From the NCBI GenBank assembly GCA_045652125.1, contig JAZRTT010000031.1, positions 1 through 64,000 on the forward strand: a stretch of DNA of 64,000 nucleotides, written 5' to 3'. Of the stretch, positions 25,341 through 33,442 are shown in pieces (position 1 is the stretch's first letter; each line of letters opens with the position of its first letter). This DNA is from Avoscillospira sp045652125 (GTDB lineage Bacteria > Bacillota > Clostridia > Oscillospirales > Oscillospiraceae). The position numbers and the translations under genes were made by a program. Below the pieces are notes generated by a model, which was not told where the DNA came from, did no database searches, and worked only from the letters and a program-made list of their open reading frames with translations.

Positions 25341-25602
25341 AAACCGTTGAAGTGGGAGTAACGGCGGCCATGCTCATCCAGAGAGTCCGGGGTGCTGAGA
25401 ACCGGGCAGAACACAAACCGTCAAATGGGCCACAGAGGGCACAGTCAAAGGCCGATGGCCGAGTATGCTGTGACGTGAGACACGCGTCAGAGGTCGGGGA
25501 TATGTCGGTATCCCGTAAAAGCGCACGGCTCTGCCGTGAATCAAGGTGGCACCGCGGATCATTTATTCGTCCTTGACAGACAGGCGTCTGTCGGGGATTT
25601 TT
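25341..25602 (+). promoter_or_regulatory. Tryptophan-specific T-box leader
   Basis: The T-box sequence AAGGTGGCACCGCGG lies at 25543-25557. In Stem I, GTGG (25352) pairs with CCAC (25430) and ACGG (25361) with CCGT (25418), leaving an internal loop with AGTA on one side and CAAATGGG on the other. That loop shows a TGG (Trp) specifier at 25426-25428. The upper Stem I motif GAGAGTCCGGGGTGCTGAGA is typical. The bulge TGGC would pair with GCCA-3', matching tRNA-Trp with G73. Uncharged tRNA-Trp should allow read-through into trpB. Confidence 0.92.
25571..25602 (+). terminator. T-box terminator
   Basis: CCTTGACAGAC and GTCTGTCGGGG form an 11-bp stem including two T-G pairs, with loop AGGC and then ATTTTT. 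It competes with the antiterminator formed by the T-box sequence. Confidence 0.88.
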
Positions 25603-25620
25603 GTGTTTTGGGAGGTTTTT

Positions 25621-25674
25621 ATGAGCTTACTTACCAAACGATGGCGACACGGGCATATGCTGAAACAAAATTGA
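25621..25674 (+). CDS. Possible 17-residue leader peptide MSLLTKRWRHGHMLKQN
   Basis: A short ORF between the T-box terminator and trpB has a strong GGGAGG site five bases before its ATG and ends 24 bp before the trpB start. It contains a single Trp codon at position 8. It may be translated and affect ribosome entry to trpB, or be a remnant of an older gene start. There is no direct evidence that it is made. Confidence 0.35.
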   Translation: MSLLTKRWRHGHMLKQN

Positions 25675-25698
25675 TTTTATGATTGGAGGAATACTACC

Positions 25699-26916
25699 AT
25701 GTTATATAACGGCATTGATTTTGATACTTATTTCCGGCATTATCCTGACGCAAAGGGATATTTCGGCAAATACGGCGGCTCCTACATCAGCCCTGAACTG
25801 CAGGGAGCCATGGATGAGATCACCGAGGCCTATTTCACCATCGCTCAGTCCCGGCGGTTTATCGCCGAGCTTCGCCGCATCCGCAAGGAGTTCCAGGGCC
25901 GTCCTACTCCCGTTTCCCATCTGGAACGGCTGAGCAGTTCTCTGGGCAACGTCCAGCTTTACGTCAAGCGGGAAGACCTGAATCACACCGGCGCCCACAA
26001 GCTGAATCACTGCATGGGTGAGGTGCTTCTGGCCAAGTACATGGGCAAGAAGAAGGTCATTGCCGAGACCGGTGCCGGTCAGCACGGCGTGGCCATGGCC
26101 ACTGCCGCCGCTTACTTCGGCATGGAATGCGACATCTATATGGGCGCTGTGGATATCAAGAAGCAGGCCCCCAATGTGGCAAGAATGAAGATTCTCGGTG
26201 CCAATGTGGTGGAGGTCACCCACGGCCTGCAGACCCTGAAGGAAGCCGTGGATGCTGCCTTTGATGCCTATACCAGAGAATATAAGGACAGCATGTACTG
26301 TATCGGCTCTGTTGTGGGCCCCCATCCCTTCCCTTTGATGGTCCGGGATTTCCAGCACGTGGTGGGCGAAGAGGCCAGAGAGCAGTTTCTGGAAATGACC
26401 GGCCATCTGCCCGATGCCATCGTGGCCTGTGTCGGCGGCGGCTCCAATGCAGCCGGATTCTTCTCCGGCTTCCTCAATGACCCTGTGGACATCTACGGCG
26501 TCGAGCCTCTGGGCAGAGGTCCCAAGCTGGGCGACCACGCCGCCAGCCTCCAGTACGGCACGGAAGGCGTCATGCACGGCTTCAATTCCATTATGCTCAA
26601 GGATGAAAAGGGCGAGCCTGCTCCCGTCTACTCTGTGGCCAGCGGTCTGGACTATCCTTCTTCCGGCCCGGAGCACGCATTCCTGCACGAGCTGGGCCGT
26701 GTGACCTACGGCGTGGCCGACGATGAGGAGACCATCGATGCTTTCTATAAGCTGGCCCGTCTGGAGGGAATCATCCCCGCCATCGAAAGTGCCCATGCCG
26801 TGGCCTACGGCATGAGACTTGCCAAGGAAATGGGTACCGGCTCTATCCTCATTAACCTCTCCGGAAGAGGAGATAAGGATATGGATTATATTATCGAAAA
26901 ATACGGGATTCGATAA
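25699..26916 (+). CDS. trpB: Tryptophan synthase beta chain
   Basis: TrpB condenses indole with serine to make tryptophan, using PLP. The 405-residue protein has the PLP lysine in LNHTGAHKLNHCMGEVLLA (Lys near residue 99), ETGAGQHGVAMATAAAYFG and the glycine-rich phosphate loop VACVGGGSNAAGFF. GKYGGSYISPEL near the start is typical for the family. HKLNHC replaces the common HKINN, a mild variant. No trpA or other trp gene adjoins it, so it may act as a stand-alone indole-salvaging TrpB or pair with a distant TrpA. It is controlled by a Trp T-box. Confidence 0.95.
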   Translation: MLYNGIDFDTYFRHYPDAKGYFGKYGGSYISPELQGAMDEITEAYFTIAQSRRFIAELRRIRKEFQGRPTPVSHLERLSSSLGNVQLYVKREDLNHTGAHKLNHCMGEVLLAKYMGKKKVIAETGAGQHGVAMATAAAYFGMECDIYMGAVDIKKQAPNVARMKILGANVVEVTHGLQTLKEAVDAAFDAYTREYKDSMYCIGSVVGPHPFPLMVRDFQHVVGEEAREQFLEMTGHLPDAIVACVGGGSNAAGFFSGFLNDPVDIYGVEPLGRGPKLGDHAASLQYGTEGVMHGFNSIMLKDEKGEPAPVYSVASGLDYPSSGPEHAFLHELGRVTYGVADDEETIDAFYKLARLEGIIPAIESAHAVAYGMRLAKEMGTGSILINLSGRGDKDMDYIIEKYGIR

Positions 26917-26990
26917 ACGGGCAAAAGCTATGTTCAGCCATATAGGTGAAAAACCGCAGCAGTTTGTCAAAAGAGTTTTTTAACAAACGG

Positions 26991-27018
26991 AACGCCCACC
27001 TTTTTTGAGGTGGGCGTT
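26991..27018 (+). terminator. Hairpin downstream of trpB
   Basis: AACGCCCACC and GGTGGGCGTT form a 10-bp stem with loop T6GA; weaker pairing extends to TAACA/TGTTA outside. A T run after the stem is missing, so termination strength is uncertain. Otherwise bases 26917-27133 hold only a promoter. Confidence 0.6.
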
Positions 27019-27082
27019 TGTCTGTTAAATCCCGGTCAGGGGGAAACGCAGGAACTTTAGTGCAGCCTGCTCCAATTGAGAA

Positions 27083-27110
27083 TTGTAAGTAACGGGGCAG
27101 ATGATATAAT
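27083..27110 (+). promoter_or_regulatory. Promoter of the first acetyltransferase gene
   Basis: TTGTAA and TATAAT are 16 bp apart, 24 bp before the start codon. Confidence 0.65.
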
Positions 27111-27133
27111 GGGGGAAAAACGGAGGGGGAAAT

Positions 27134-27652
27134 ATGGTCAGAAGAGCGTGCCTGCAAGATATAAAACGGGTCGCTGGTATTTATGAAGCGATTCACCATA
27201 AGGAAGAACAGGGAGAACTGACCGTGGGCTGGGCCGCAGGAGTTTATCCTGTGGAACAGACGGCCCTGGACAGCCTGAGCCGCGGAGACCTGTTTGTGCT
27301 GGAACGGGAAGGAACTGTGGTGGCTGCCGCCATCATAAACCGGAAGCAAATGCCGGAATACGCACAGTGTCCATGGGGCAGCCATGTGCCGGAGGATGCG
27401 GTTATGGTCCTTCACACCCTTGTTGTAGATCCGGAATATCATGGAAATGGTGCCGGCCGGGAGTTTGTAAAATTTTATGAGGAATTTGCCAAACAGCATG
27501 GCTGTCGGCAGCTTCGGATGGATACGCAGGAGAAAAACAGAAAAGCCAGAGCCTTTTACAATAGACTTGGCTACACCGAGGTTGGCGTGGTACCTTGTAC
27601 CTTTAACGGCATACCCGGCGTGCGTCTGGTATGTCTGAAAAAGGAACTGTAG
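27134..27652 (+). CDS. GNAT family N-acetyltransferase
   Basis: The 172-residue protein has the GNAT core: VMVLHTLVVDPEYHGNGAGREFVKFYEEFAKQ (about residues 95-128) holds the acetyl-CoA-binding loop in the R/QxxGxG/A position (HGNGAG), and QEKNRKARAFYNRLGYTEVG near residue 135 is the typical C-terminal block. Such enzymes acetylate amines on small molecules or proteins; the substrate cannot be told. It stands alone between trpB and glgP with its own promoter and a GGAGG site before the ATG. Confidence 0.88.
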   Translation: MVRRACLQDIKRVAGIYEAIHHKEEQGELTVGWAAGVYPVEQTALDSLSRGDLFVLEREGTVVAAAIINRKQMPEYAQCPWGSHVPEDAVMVLHTLVVDPEYHGNGAGREFVKFYEEFAKQHGCRQLRMDTQEKNRKARAFYNRLGYTEVGVVPCTFNGIPGVRLVCLKKEL

Positions 27653-27744
27653 GTGCATACTGTCTGTAACGCCGGCAAGAACGCCAGGACATATAATAAA
27701 AGGGGAGCCGCCGGGATCGAAAAAGAAAATATTTGCGGAAAACC

Positions 27745-27773
27745 TTGAAAAATGTCGCTTCTGCTGTTAAAAT
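27745..27773 (+). promoter_or_regulatory. Promoter of glgP
   Basis: TTGAAA and TAAAAT are 17 bp apart. AAAATGTCG in the spacer start and CGACATTTT about 30 bp later form an inverted repeat spanning the -10 box, a possible operator. Bases 27653-27744 contain no gene I can see. Confidence 0.65.
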
Positions 27774-27863
27774 CTTAGAACATGTACGACATTTTTACCG
27801 GGCACCAGCTGTGGGACCCCTTTTGCACAGAAGTGCCGTGAGCCTTAGATCAAGGAGACTTTT

Positions 27864-30188
27864 ATGAGTTACAATATCAATACCATTCTTGCCAATACCG
27901 AGGCCCTGCTGCGGCTTCACCATGATGAGACATTGTCCAATACTACCCCTCAGCGGCTTCATGACTGTCTGGGTCAGGCTGTGATGATGTCCATCAATGA
28001 GAACTGGACTGCCAGCAAAAAAAGCCGGGAGGGGAAGCGGAAGGCATATTACTTCTCCGCAGAGTACCTGATGGGGCGGATGGTGTATTCCAACCTGTTC
28101 AACCTGAATATTCTAAAATCTCTGAAAACGGCCTTTGCCGCCCGCGGTGTGGATCTGGCAGAATTGGAAGACATTGAAGATGCTGCCTTGGGAAATGGCG
28201 GATTGGGCCGCCTGGCTGCCTGTTTTTTGGATAGTGCTGTAACCTGCGGTGTGCCGCTTTCCGGTTATGGCCTGCGGTATCGCTTTGGCCTGTTCAAGCA
28301 GAGCTTTGACGAGCATGGCGCTCAGAAAGAAAAGGCAGACGACTGGACCCGTTACGGTGATCCGTGGAGTTATCGCCGGGATAAGCATGCGGTCAAAGTT
28401 ACGTTTGCGGACCAGACAGTTATTGCAGTACCTTACGATATGCCTGTTATCGGCTATGGAAACGATAATATCGGTACCCTGCGCCTGTGGCAGTGCGAAC
28501 CGGAGCGGGAACTGGACTTTGATGCGTTCAATGCACAGGACTATGCAAGGGCATTGGCAGAAAAGAATAAAGCAGAAGACATTACCCGTGTGTTGTACCC
28601 CAATGACTCTACCACAGAAGGGAAACAACTGAGAATCAAGCAGCAGTATTTGCTTTCCAGCGCTTCTTTGCAGGATATTCTTCGGGTTTACCGCACCACT
28701 CATGGTACAGACCTGTCCGGGCTGAGCCGCTTTGTGGCGGTGCAGCTCAATGATACCCACCCGGCTATCTCTATCCCGGAACTGATCCGTCTGCTTATGG
28801 CAGAGGGAATGGATTTTGAGGCGGCTTTCCGGATTGCCGGAAACACCTTCTCCTATACCAACCACACGGTGATGGGCGAAGCCCTGGAAAAATGGAATTT
28901 GGATCTGCTTGCTTCCGTGGTACCGGAAGTGGTGGAGATCATCAAACGGATCGATCAGCGCTGCCGGGAAGAACATCCCAATTCCAATTTGTTTGTGATT
29001 CGGGATCATCAGGTTTACATGGCCAACTTGTCGGTCTATGTGTCCACCGCCGTCAACGGTGTGGCACGGATTCATTCCGAGATTTTGAAAAACGACCTGT
29101 TTCGGGACTGGTATCAGGCTTATCCCGACCGCTTCCAGAATAAAACCAACGGCATTACGCCCCGCCGCTGGCTGGGTCTGTGCAATCCGGAGCTGACCCG
29201 GCTGTTGGAACAGCATGTCAGTACCGGTTTCCTGACAAGACTGGATTGGCTGCAGGTGCTGAAACCGCTGATTGATGATTCTTTGGTGGAAGAATTCAAC
29301 AGGGTCAAACGGGCCAAGAAAGAACAACTGTGTCAGATCATTGCCGGCAAAGAGGGCGTGATGCTGAACCCGGATTTTCTTTTTGATGTGCAGGTCAAGC
29401 GGCTTCATGAGTACAAGCGGCAGTTGATGAATGCCTTGTCCATTATGGATATTTATCTTAGCCTGAAGGACGGATCGCTTCAGGATTTCACTCCTACGGT
29501 GTTCCTGTTCGGTGCCAAGTCTGCACCGGGTTATCAGCGGGCCAAGGCAGTTATCCGTTACATCAACCGAATGGCCAAGGTAATCAACAATGATCCGCAG
29601 GTGGCGGATCGGATGAAGGTGATTTTTGTTCAAAATTACAACTGCTCATACGCCGAGCACATCATCCCGGCGGCAGATGTTTCCGAACAGATCTCTCCTG
29701 CCGGTACCGAGGCTTCCGGTACGGGCAATATGAAGCTTATGCTCAACGGTGCTGTGACGCTGGGCACTATGGACGGTGCCAATGTAGAGATCGTGGAACA
29801 GGCCGGAAAAGAAAACAATTATATTTTCGGTGCTACGGTGGAGGAATTGGCTGCCATCCGGGACACCTATGACCCCATGGAGCTGTACAACAGCGATGCC
29901 CATCTGCGTCGGGCCATCGATACGCTGATAGACGGAACGGTGGAGACAGATGACGAGCTCAGAGAACTGCACAACGCCCTGTTGCACGGTGCCTGCTGGC
30001 ATCGGGCCGACCACTATTACATCCTCAAGGATTTCCGCTCCTATCAGGAAGCCAAACTCCGTGCCAATCGGGACTATCGGGATCGGCTGGCCTTTGGCCG
30101 CAAGTGCTTGATAAATGTGGCCTCTGCCGGGAAGTTCTCCTCTGACCGTACCATTCGTCAGTATGCCGAAGAGATCTGGCATGTATAA
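27864..30188 (+). CDS. glgP: Glycogen/starch/alpha-glucan phosphorylase
   Basis: The enzyme cleaves alpha-1,4-glucans with phosphate to give glucose-1-phosphate. The 774-residue protein has AYYFSAEYLMGRM, DAALGNGGLGRLAACFLDS, NGVARIHSEILK and NKTNGITPRRWL in family order. The PLP lysine is Lys624 in EASGTGNMKLMLNGAVTLGTMDGAN. The length is slightly short of E. coli GlgP (815) but normal for Firmicutes. It is transcribed alone from its own promoter to a terminator 15 bp downstream; no other glycogen gene is in the window. Confidence 0.96.
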   Translation: MSYNINTILANTEALLRLHHDETLSNTTPQRLHDCLGQAVMMSINENWTASKKSREGKRKAYYFSAEYLMGRMVYSNLFNLNILKSLKTAFAARGVDLAELEDIEDAALGNGGLGRLAACFLDSAVTCGVPLSGYGLRYRFGLFKQSFDEHGAQKEKADDWTRYGDPWSYRRDKHAVKVTFADQTVIAVPYDMPVIGYGNDNIGTLRLWQCEPERELDFDAFNAQDYARALAEKNKAEDITRVLYPNDSTTEGKQLRIKQQYLLSSASLQDILRVYRTTHGTDLSGLSRFVAVQLNDTHPAISIPELIRLLMAEGMDFEAAFRIAGNTFSYTNHTVMGEALEKWNLDLLASVVPEVVEIIKRIDQRCREEHPNSNLFVIRDHQVYMANLSVYVSTAVNGVARIHSEILKNDLFRDWYQAYPDRFQNKTNGITPRRWLGLCNPELTRLLEQHVSTGFLTRLDWLQVLKPLIDDSLVEEFNRVKRAKKEQLCQIIAGKEGVMLNPDFLFDVQVKRLHEYKRQLMNALSIMDIYLSLKDGSLQDFTPTVFLFGAKSAPGYQRAKAVIRYINRMAKVINNDPQVADRMKVIFVQNYNCSYAEHIIPAADVSEQISPAGTEASGTGNMKLMLNGAVTLGTMDGANVEIVEQAGKENNYIFGATVEELAAIRDTYDPMELYNSDAHLRRAIDTLIDGTVETDDELRELHNALLHGACWHRADHYYILKDFRSYQEAKLRANRDYRDRLAFGRKCLINVASAGKFSSDRTIRQYAEEIWHV

Positions 30189-30202
30189 AGTCATACAGAA
30201 AA

Positions 30203-30230
30203 ATCCGGTTCTTTCGAGCCGGGTTTTTCT
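30203..30230 (+). terminator. Terminator after glgP
   Basis: AATCCGGTT and AGCCGGGTT form a 9-bp stem with two wobble pairs and a 6-nt loop, followed by a T run. Confidence 0.85.
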
Positions 30231-30258
30231 TGCATCACAGGCGTCTTCGGTGTATCAT
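30231..30258 (+). promoter_or_regulatory. Promoter of tatD
   Basis: TTGCAT and TATCAT are 16 bp apart, directly after the glgP terminator. Confidence 0.55.
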
Positions 30259-30283
30259 AAGAAAAACACACAAGGAGCGTGCC

Positions 30284-31066
30284 ATGAAAGAACCGTGGTT
30301 TTTTGATTCCCATGCCCATTATAATTCCCGTCGTTTCCGGGAAGATCAGCAAGAGATATTATCGTCCATGGCAGACTGTTCCATTGGGCGAATTATGAAT
30401 GTGGGCTGTGATCTGGAAAGCAGTCTGCATTCCATTGAGTTGGCAGAGAAATATGATTTTATTTATGCTTCCGTAGGCAGTCATCCCGATGATGCTGCTT
30501 CGGTGGATGAAAAGCTGGTGGAGCGGTACCGTGTACTCGCCGCCGAACCAAAGGTGAAAGCCATCGGTGAGATCGGGCTGGACTACTACTATGAGGATGT
30601 GCCCCGTCAGCAGCAGCAAAAGGCCTTCCGCCTGCAAATGGCGTTGGCGGAGGAATTGCAGATGCCGGTGATCATCCACCAACGGGATGCCTATGAGGAT
30701 ACGCTGAAGATCGTGGACGAGTTTCCCGGGGTCAAGGGCGTGTTTCACTGCTTTTCCGGATCTTTGGAATATGCCGCAGAGGTGATCAAACGGGGCTGGT
30801 ATATTGGATTCACCGGGGTCATCACCTTCAAAAATGCCAGAAAGGCTGTGGAGGTTGCCCAGTGGGCACCTTTGAACCGGCTGCTCCTGGAGACCGATTG
30901 CCCTTACATGGCACCGGAACCCTATCGGGGCAGACGGTGCGATTCCACCATGCTTCCTAAAATGGCGGAAAAAATTGCACAATTGCGTGGCCTGCCGGTG
31001 GAACAGGTGGCCAAGCTTACCCGGGAAAATGCTATGAAATTGTTCCGCTTGGAGGAACCGCTATGA
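30284..31066 (+). CDS. tatD: TatD family metal-dependent DNase
   Basis: TatD proteins are TIM-barrel metal-dependent 3'-5' exonucleases. The 260-residue protein has the metal ligands in DSHAHYNSRRF (residues 8-18), GEIGLDYYYED, VIIHQRDAYED, FHCFSGSLEYA and LLETDCPYMAPE. The ATG at 30284 follows AAGGAG by six bases; an open frame from 30230 is rejected because it overlaps the promoter. Its stop overlaps the next gene by 4 bases (ATGA), so the two are coupled. Confidence 0.94.
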   Translation: MKEPWFFDSHAHYNSRRFREDQQEILSSMADCSIGRIMNVGCDLESSLHSIELAEKYDFIYASVGSHPDDAASVDEKLVERYRVLAAEPKVKAIGEIGLDYYYEDVPRQQQQKAFRLQMALAEELQMPVIIHQRDAYEDTLKIVDEFPGVKGVFHCFSGSLEYAAEVIKRGWYIGFTGVITFKNARKAVEVAQWAPLNRLLLETDCPYMAPEPYRGRRCDSTMLPKMAEKIAQLRGLPVEQVAKLTRENAMKLFRLEEPL

Positions 31067-31740
31067 AAGACATTCCTCTGTTTACCGGGCGGCATGGAAT
31101 CGGCTCTCTGGTCTTAAAAGAGATCCCGGTCAGTGGGCGGGCCTATGTGTTGGTTCGCGGCATCTGGAATGGGGAAACGGAGGCGTTTTTGCAGGAATGC
31201 GTTGGCTTTTGCCGGTCAGCAGGAGCAGAAACAGTGTACGCCTCCTATGAGACGGCGGAGCTTCCCGGCATTCATGCCTATGATATGCTGTCTATGGAGC
31301 TGGAAAAAGCAAACCTGCCCCGGCCGACAGAAACAGTCGAACTGGAATCTTTGACCCGAAAAAACGGGCAGGCTTATCTGGAGATCTATAACCGCTGCTT
31401 TCGGGACGTGGCAGGTGCAGCTTCTTATGGAAAGCAGGATCTGGAGCGGCTCTATGACAAAGGTTGTGCCTTTCTTGCCAAAGTGGATGGAACGTATGCC
31501 GCTGTTGCCGAAATTTCGGAACAGGGATTGGAGGGAATCGCGGTTTTACCGTTGTACAGAGGGCTTGGGTATGAGCTTGCTTTGACGGTGCTTCCAATGG
31601 TGCCGAGAAAAACGATTCGGCTGAAAACGGCAAGTACAAATGAGAATGCATTGGCACTTTATCGAAGGCTTGGGTTTGATTCTGTCGAGGTGGTCAGCCG
31701 CTGGTGGAGGATCCCTTGGGAAAATACTTTGCAACCATAG
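31063..31740 (+). CDS. GNAT family N-acetyltransferase (two-part)
   Basis: The 225-residue protein has an N-terminal half without clear motifs and a C-terminal GNAT domain: LEGIAVLPLYRGLGYELALTVLPM (about residues 163-188) and STNENALALYRRLGFDSVEVV. The acetyl-CoA loop YRGLGYE is a shortened form of the usual Q/RxxGxG. The start codon overlaps the tatD stop (ATGA), so it is translationally coupled. Its substrate is unknown. The end of the gene contains the -35 box of the promoter for the next gene. Confidence 0.82.
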   Translation: MKDIPLFTGRHGIGSLVLKEIPVSGRAYVLVRGIWNGETEAFLQECVGFCRSAGAETVYASYETAELPGIHAYDMLSMELEKANLPRPTETVELESLTRKNGQAYLEIYNRCFRDVAGAASYGKQDLERLYDKGCAFLAKVDGTYAAVAEISEQGLEGIAVLPLYRGLGYELALTVLPMVPRKTIRLKTASTNENALALYRRLGFDSVEVVSRWWRIPWENTLQP

Positions 31741-31757
31741 AAAATATATGTTATACT
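31729..31757 (+). promoter_or_regulatory. Promoter of the membrane protein gene
   Basis: TTGCAA and TATACT are 17 bp apart; the -35 box lies in the last codons of the acetyltransferase gene. Confidence 0.75.
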
Positions 31758-31790
31758 AAGAAACAACGATCTACGAAAGTGGGCGATCAC

Positions 31791-32552
31791 ATGGAACAGA
31801 AACTCAGCAGAACATCGGTTATGGCCACAACCGTGGTTCTTGCAATTGCAGCATATTTTTTGCGGCTCAATCAGTTGGCAGTAGCATTTGATGCCGTCGG
31901 CAATAAAACCGGGAAAGGCGTGGCTTTGTTTAATTGGGTCACAGCGGCGGCGTTGCTGCTCTTTGGCCTGTACAGCCGCAGCCTCAAAGGGAGAAAAAAG
32001 TATGCGGCCATTGCAGGACAGAGTATGCCCGTGGCTGTGGTTGGCGGTCTGGCAGCTCTGATGATGGCGATATCCGGTGTGTTGCTTTTGCTGCACTCTA
32101 CACAGCAGGGCGATTGGATGGTGGCAGCCGGCAGTATTCTCACGGCACTGTGTTGGGCTGCAGCAGCAGCTCTGCGGTACCGGGGAAAAAGAATCCATGC
32201 CGGATTGTTCATTCTGCCGGCCGTATTCTACATTGTGGAATTGGTGTTCCGTTTCCGGTTCTGGACCCGGGATCCCATTATTCTCGACTATTGCTACGAT
32301 TTGGCAGCTCTGATCTGCGTGATGTGTGCCGTGTTCCATTTGGGCAGTTTCGCCTTTGATAAAGGCGTTCGCCGGCTGACTGTATTTTTTTCCATGTGCG
32401 GCGTGTTTTTCTGTGCTGCGGCTATGGCTGATGCATCCGGCGCTGAGGTGCTTGGCTATGGCGCTGCGATTCTGTGGCTGCTGGATTATTTGTGGCTGCT
32501 TCTGCGGCAGATAAAGCAGAAAACGCCCTGTGTGCCGGAGGAAGCAGGATAA
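31791..32552 (+). CDS. Hypothetical polytopic membrane protein
   Basis: I do not recognise the family. The 253-residue protein has about seven hydrophobic segments, starting near residues 10-27 (MATTVVLAIAAYFLRLNQL), then around 45, 75, 107, 133, 165 and 190, and a short charged C-terminal tail. No catalytic motif is visible. The ATG at 31791 is preceded by a weak GGGCGATC site, and an earlier frame start at 31704 lies inside the acetyltransferase gene. A good promoter is just upstream. The murI gene follows after 22 bp, so the two may be cotranscribed. Confidence 0.7.
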   Translation: MEQKLSRTSVMATTVVLAIAAYFLRLNQLAVAFDAVGNKTGKGVALFNWVTAAALLLFGLYSRSLKGRKKYAAIAGQSMPVAVVGGLAALMMAISGVLLLLHSTQQGDWMVAAGSILTALCWAAAAALRYRGKRIHAGLFILPAVFYIVELVFRFRFWTRDPIILDYCYDLAALICVMCAVFHLGSFAFDKGVRRLTVFFSMCGVFFCAAAMADASGAEVLGYGAAILWLLDYLWLLLRQIKQKTPCVPEEAG

Positions 32553-32574
32553 AGCGTATTTGGAGGTGTTTCTC

Positions 32575-33372
32575 ATGAACCGGACCGATCCCATTGGGTT
32601 TTTTGATTCCGGCTTGGGAGGAATCAGCATTTTGCGGCAGGCCCGCGAACTGCTGCCCGGTGAGGACTATCTCTATTTCGGTGACTCTTCTCATGCTCCC
32701 TATGGTGTGCGGTCACCGGAACAGGTGCAGGAGCTGTCTTTACAGGCGGCTGCATATCTGGTGAAAAAAGGAATCAAAGCATTGGTGGTGGCCTGCAATA
32801 CGGCAACCTCCGCCGCTGTGCCCCTGCTGCGGCAGAAATATCCGGCACTTCCGATCATTGGAACGGAACCGGCGTTAAAACCTGCTGTGGAGCGTTATCC
32901 CGGGGGCAGAATTCTGGTTATGGCCACGGCCATGACCTTAAAAGAGCAGAAATTTTTGGATCTCTGGAAGCAGTACGACCAACAGGCTCAGATCGTTCCG
33001 GTGCCCTGCAGCGGACTCATGGAGTTTGTGGAGCGGGGGGAGCTGGATAGCGAGACCGTGAAGGATTATCTGCAGGAAAAGCTGGCACCATTTTCCAAGG
33101 TGCCTGTGGATGCTGTGGTTCTGGGCTGTACCCACTACCCGTTTTTGATCCCGGTTATTCGGCAGATTTTGGGCCGCAGTCCGGAGATTTTGGATGGTGC
33201 CCGGGGAGTTGCACGGCAGCTGAATCGACTTCTTTCCCTCAACGGCATGCGCAACCCGCGGGAACATGGAGGCAGGGTTTTGTTTGAGAACTCTCTGCAG
33301 GAGGAAGGAGTCCTGCGGCGGTGCGAGGAATTGCTGCATTGGCCCGGACTGACCTGCGAGGGGGATGTGTGA
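32575..33372 (+). CDS. murI: Glutamate racemase
   Basis: MurI makes D-glutamate for peptidoglycan. The 265-residue protein has both catalytic cysteine blocks: ALVVACNTATSAAVP (Cys near residue 74) and VVLGCTHYPFLIP (Cys near 185), plus the start GFFDSGLGGISIL and the substrate loop DSSHAPYG. GGAGGTG lies before the ATG at 32575; an open frame from 32530 has no ribosome site. The length is normal. It lies between a membrane protein and an aminotransferase. Confidence 0.96.
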   Translation: MNRTDPIGFFDSGLGGISILRQARELLPGEDYLYFGDSSHAPYGVRSPEQVQELSLQAAAYLVKKGIKALVVACNTATSAAVPLLRQKYPALPIIGTEPALKPAVERYPGGRILVMATAMTLKEQKFLDLWKQYDQQAQIVPVPCSGLMEFVERGELDSETVKDYLQEKLAPFSKVPVDAVVLGCTHYPFLIPVIRQILGRSPEILDGARGVARQLNRLLSLNGMRNPREHGGRVLFENSLQEEGVLRRCEELLHWPGLTCEGDV

Positions 33373-33442
33373 TCTCTCAGCAGCAGAAGAAATGAAAATG
33401 TCGGCATCTGAGTATCGATGCCGGGGATAAAGGAGCCAAACT

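Noticed and set aside
28113..29633. 506-residue ORF antisense to glgP
   Set aside because: It is a shadow of glgP with no motif of its own.
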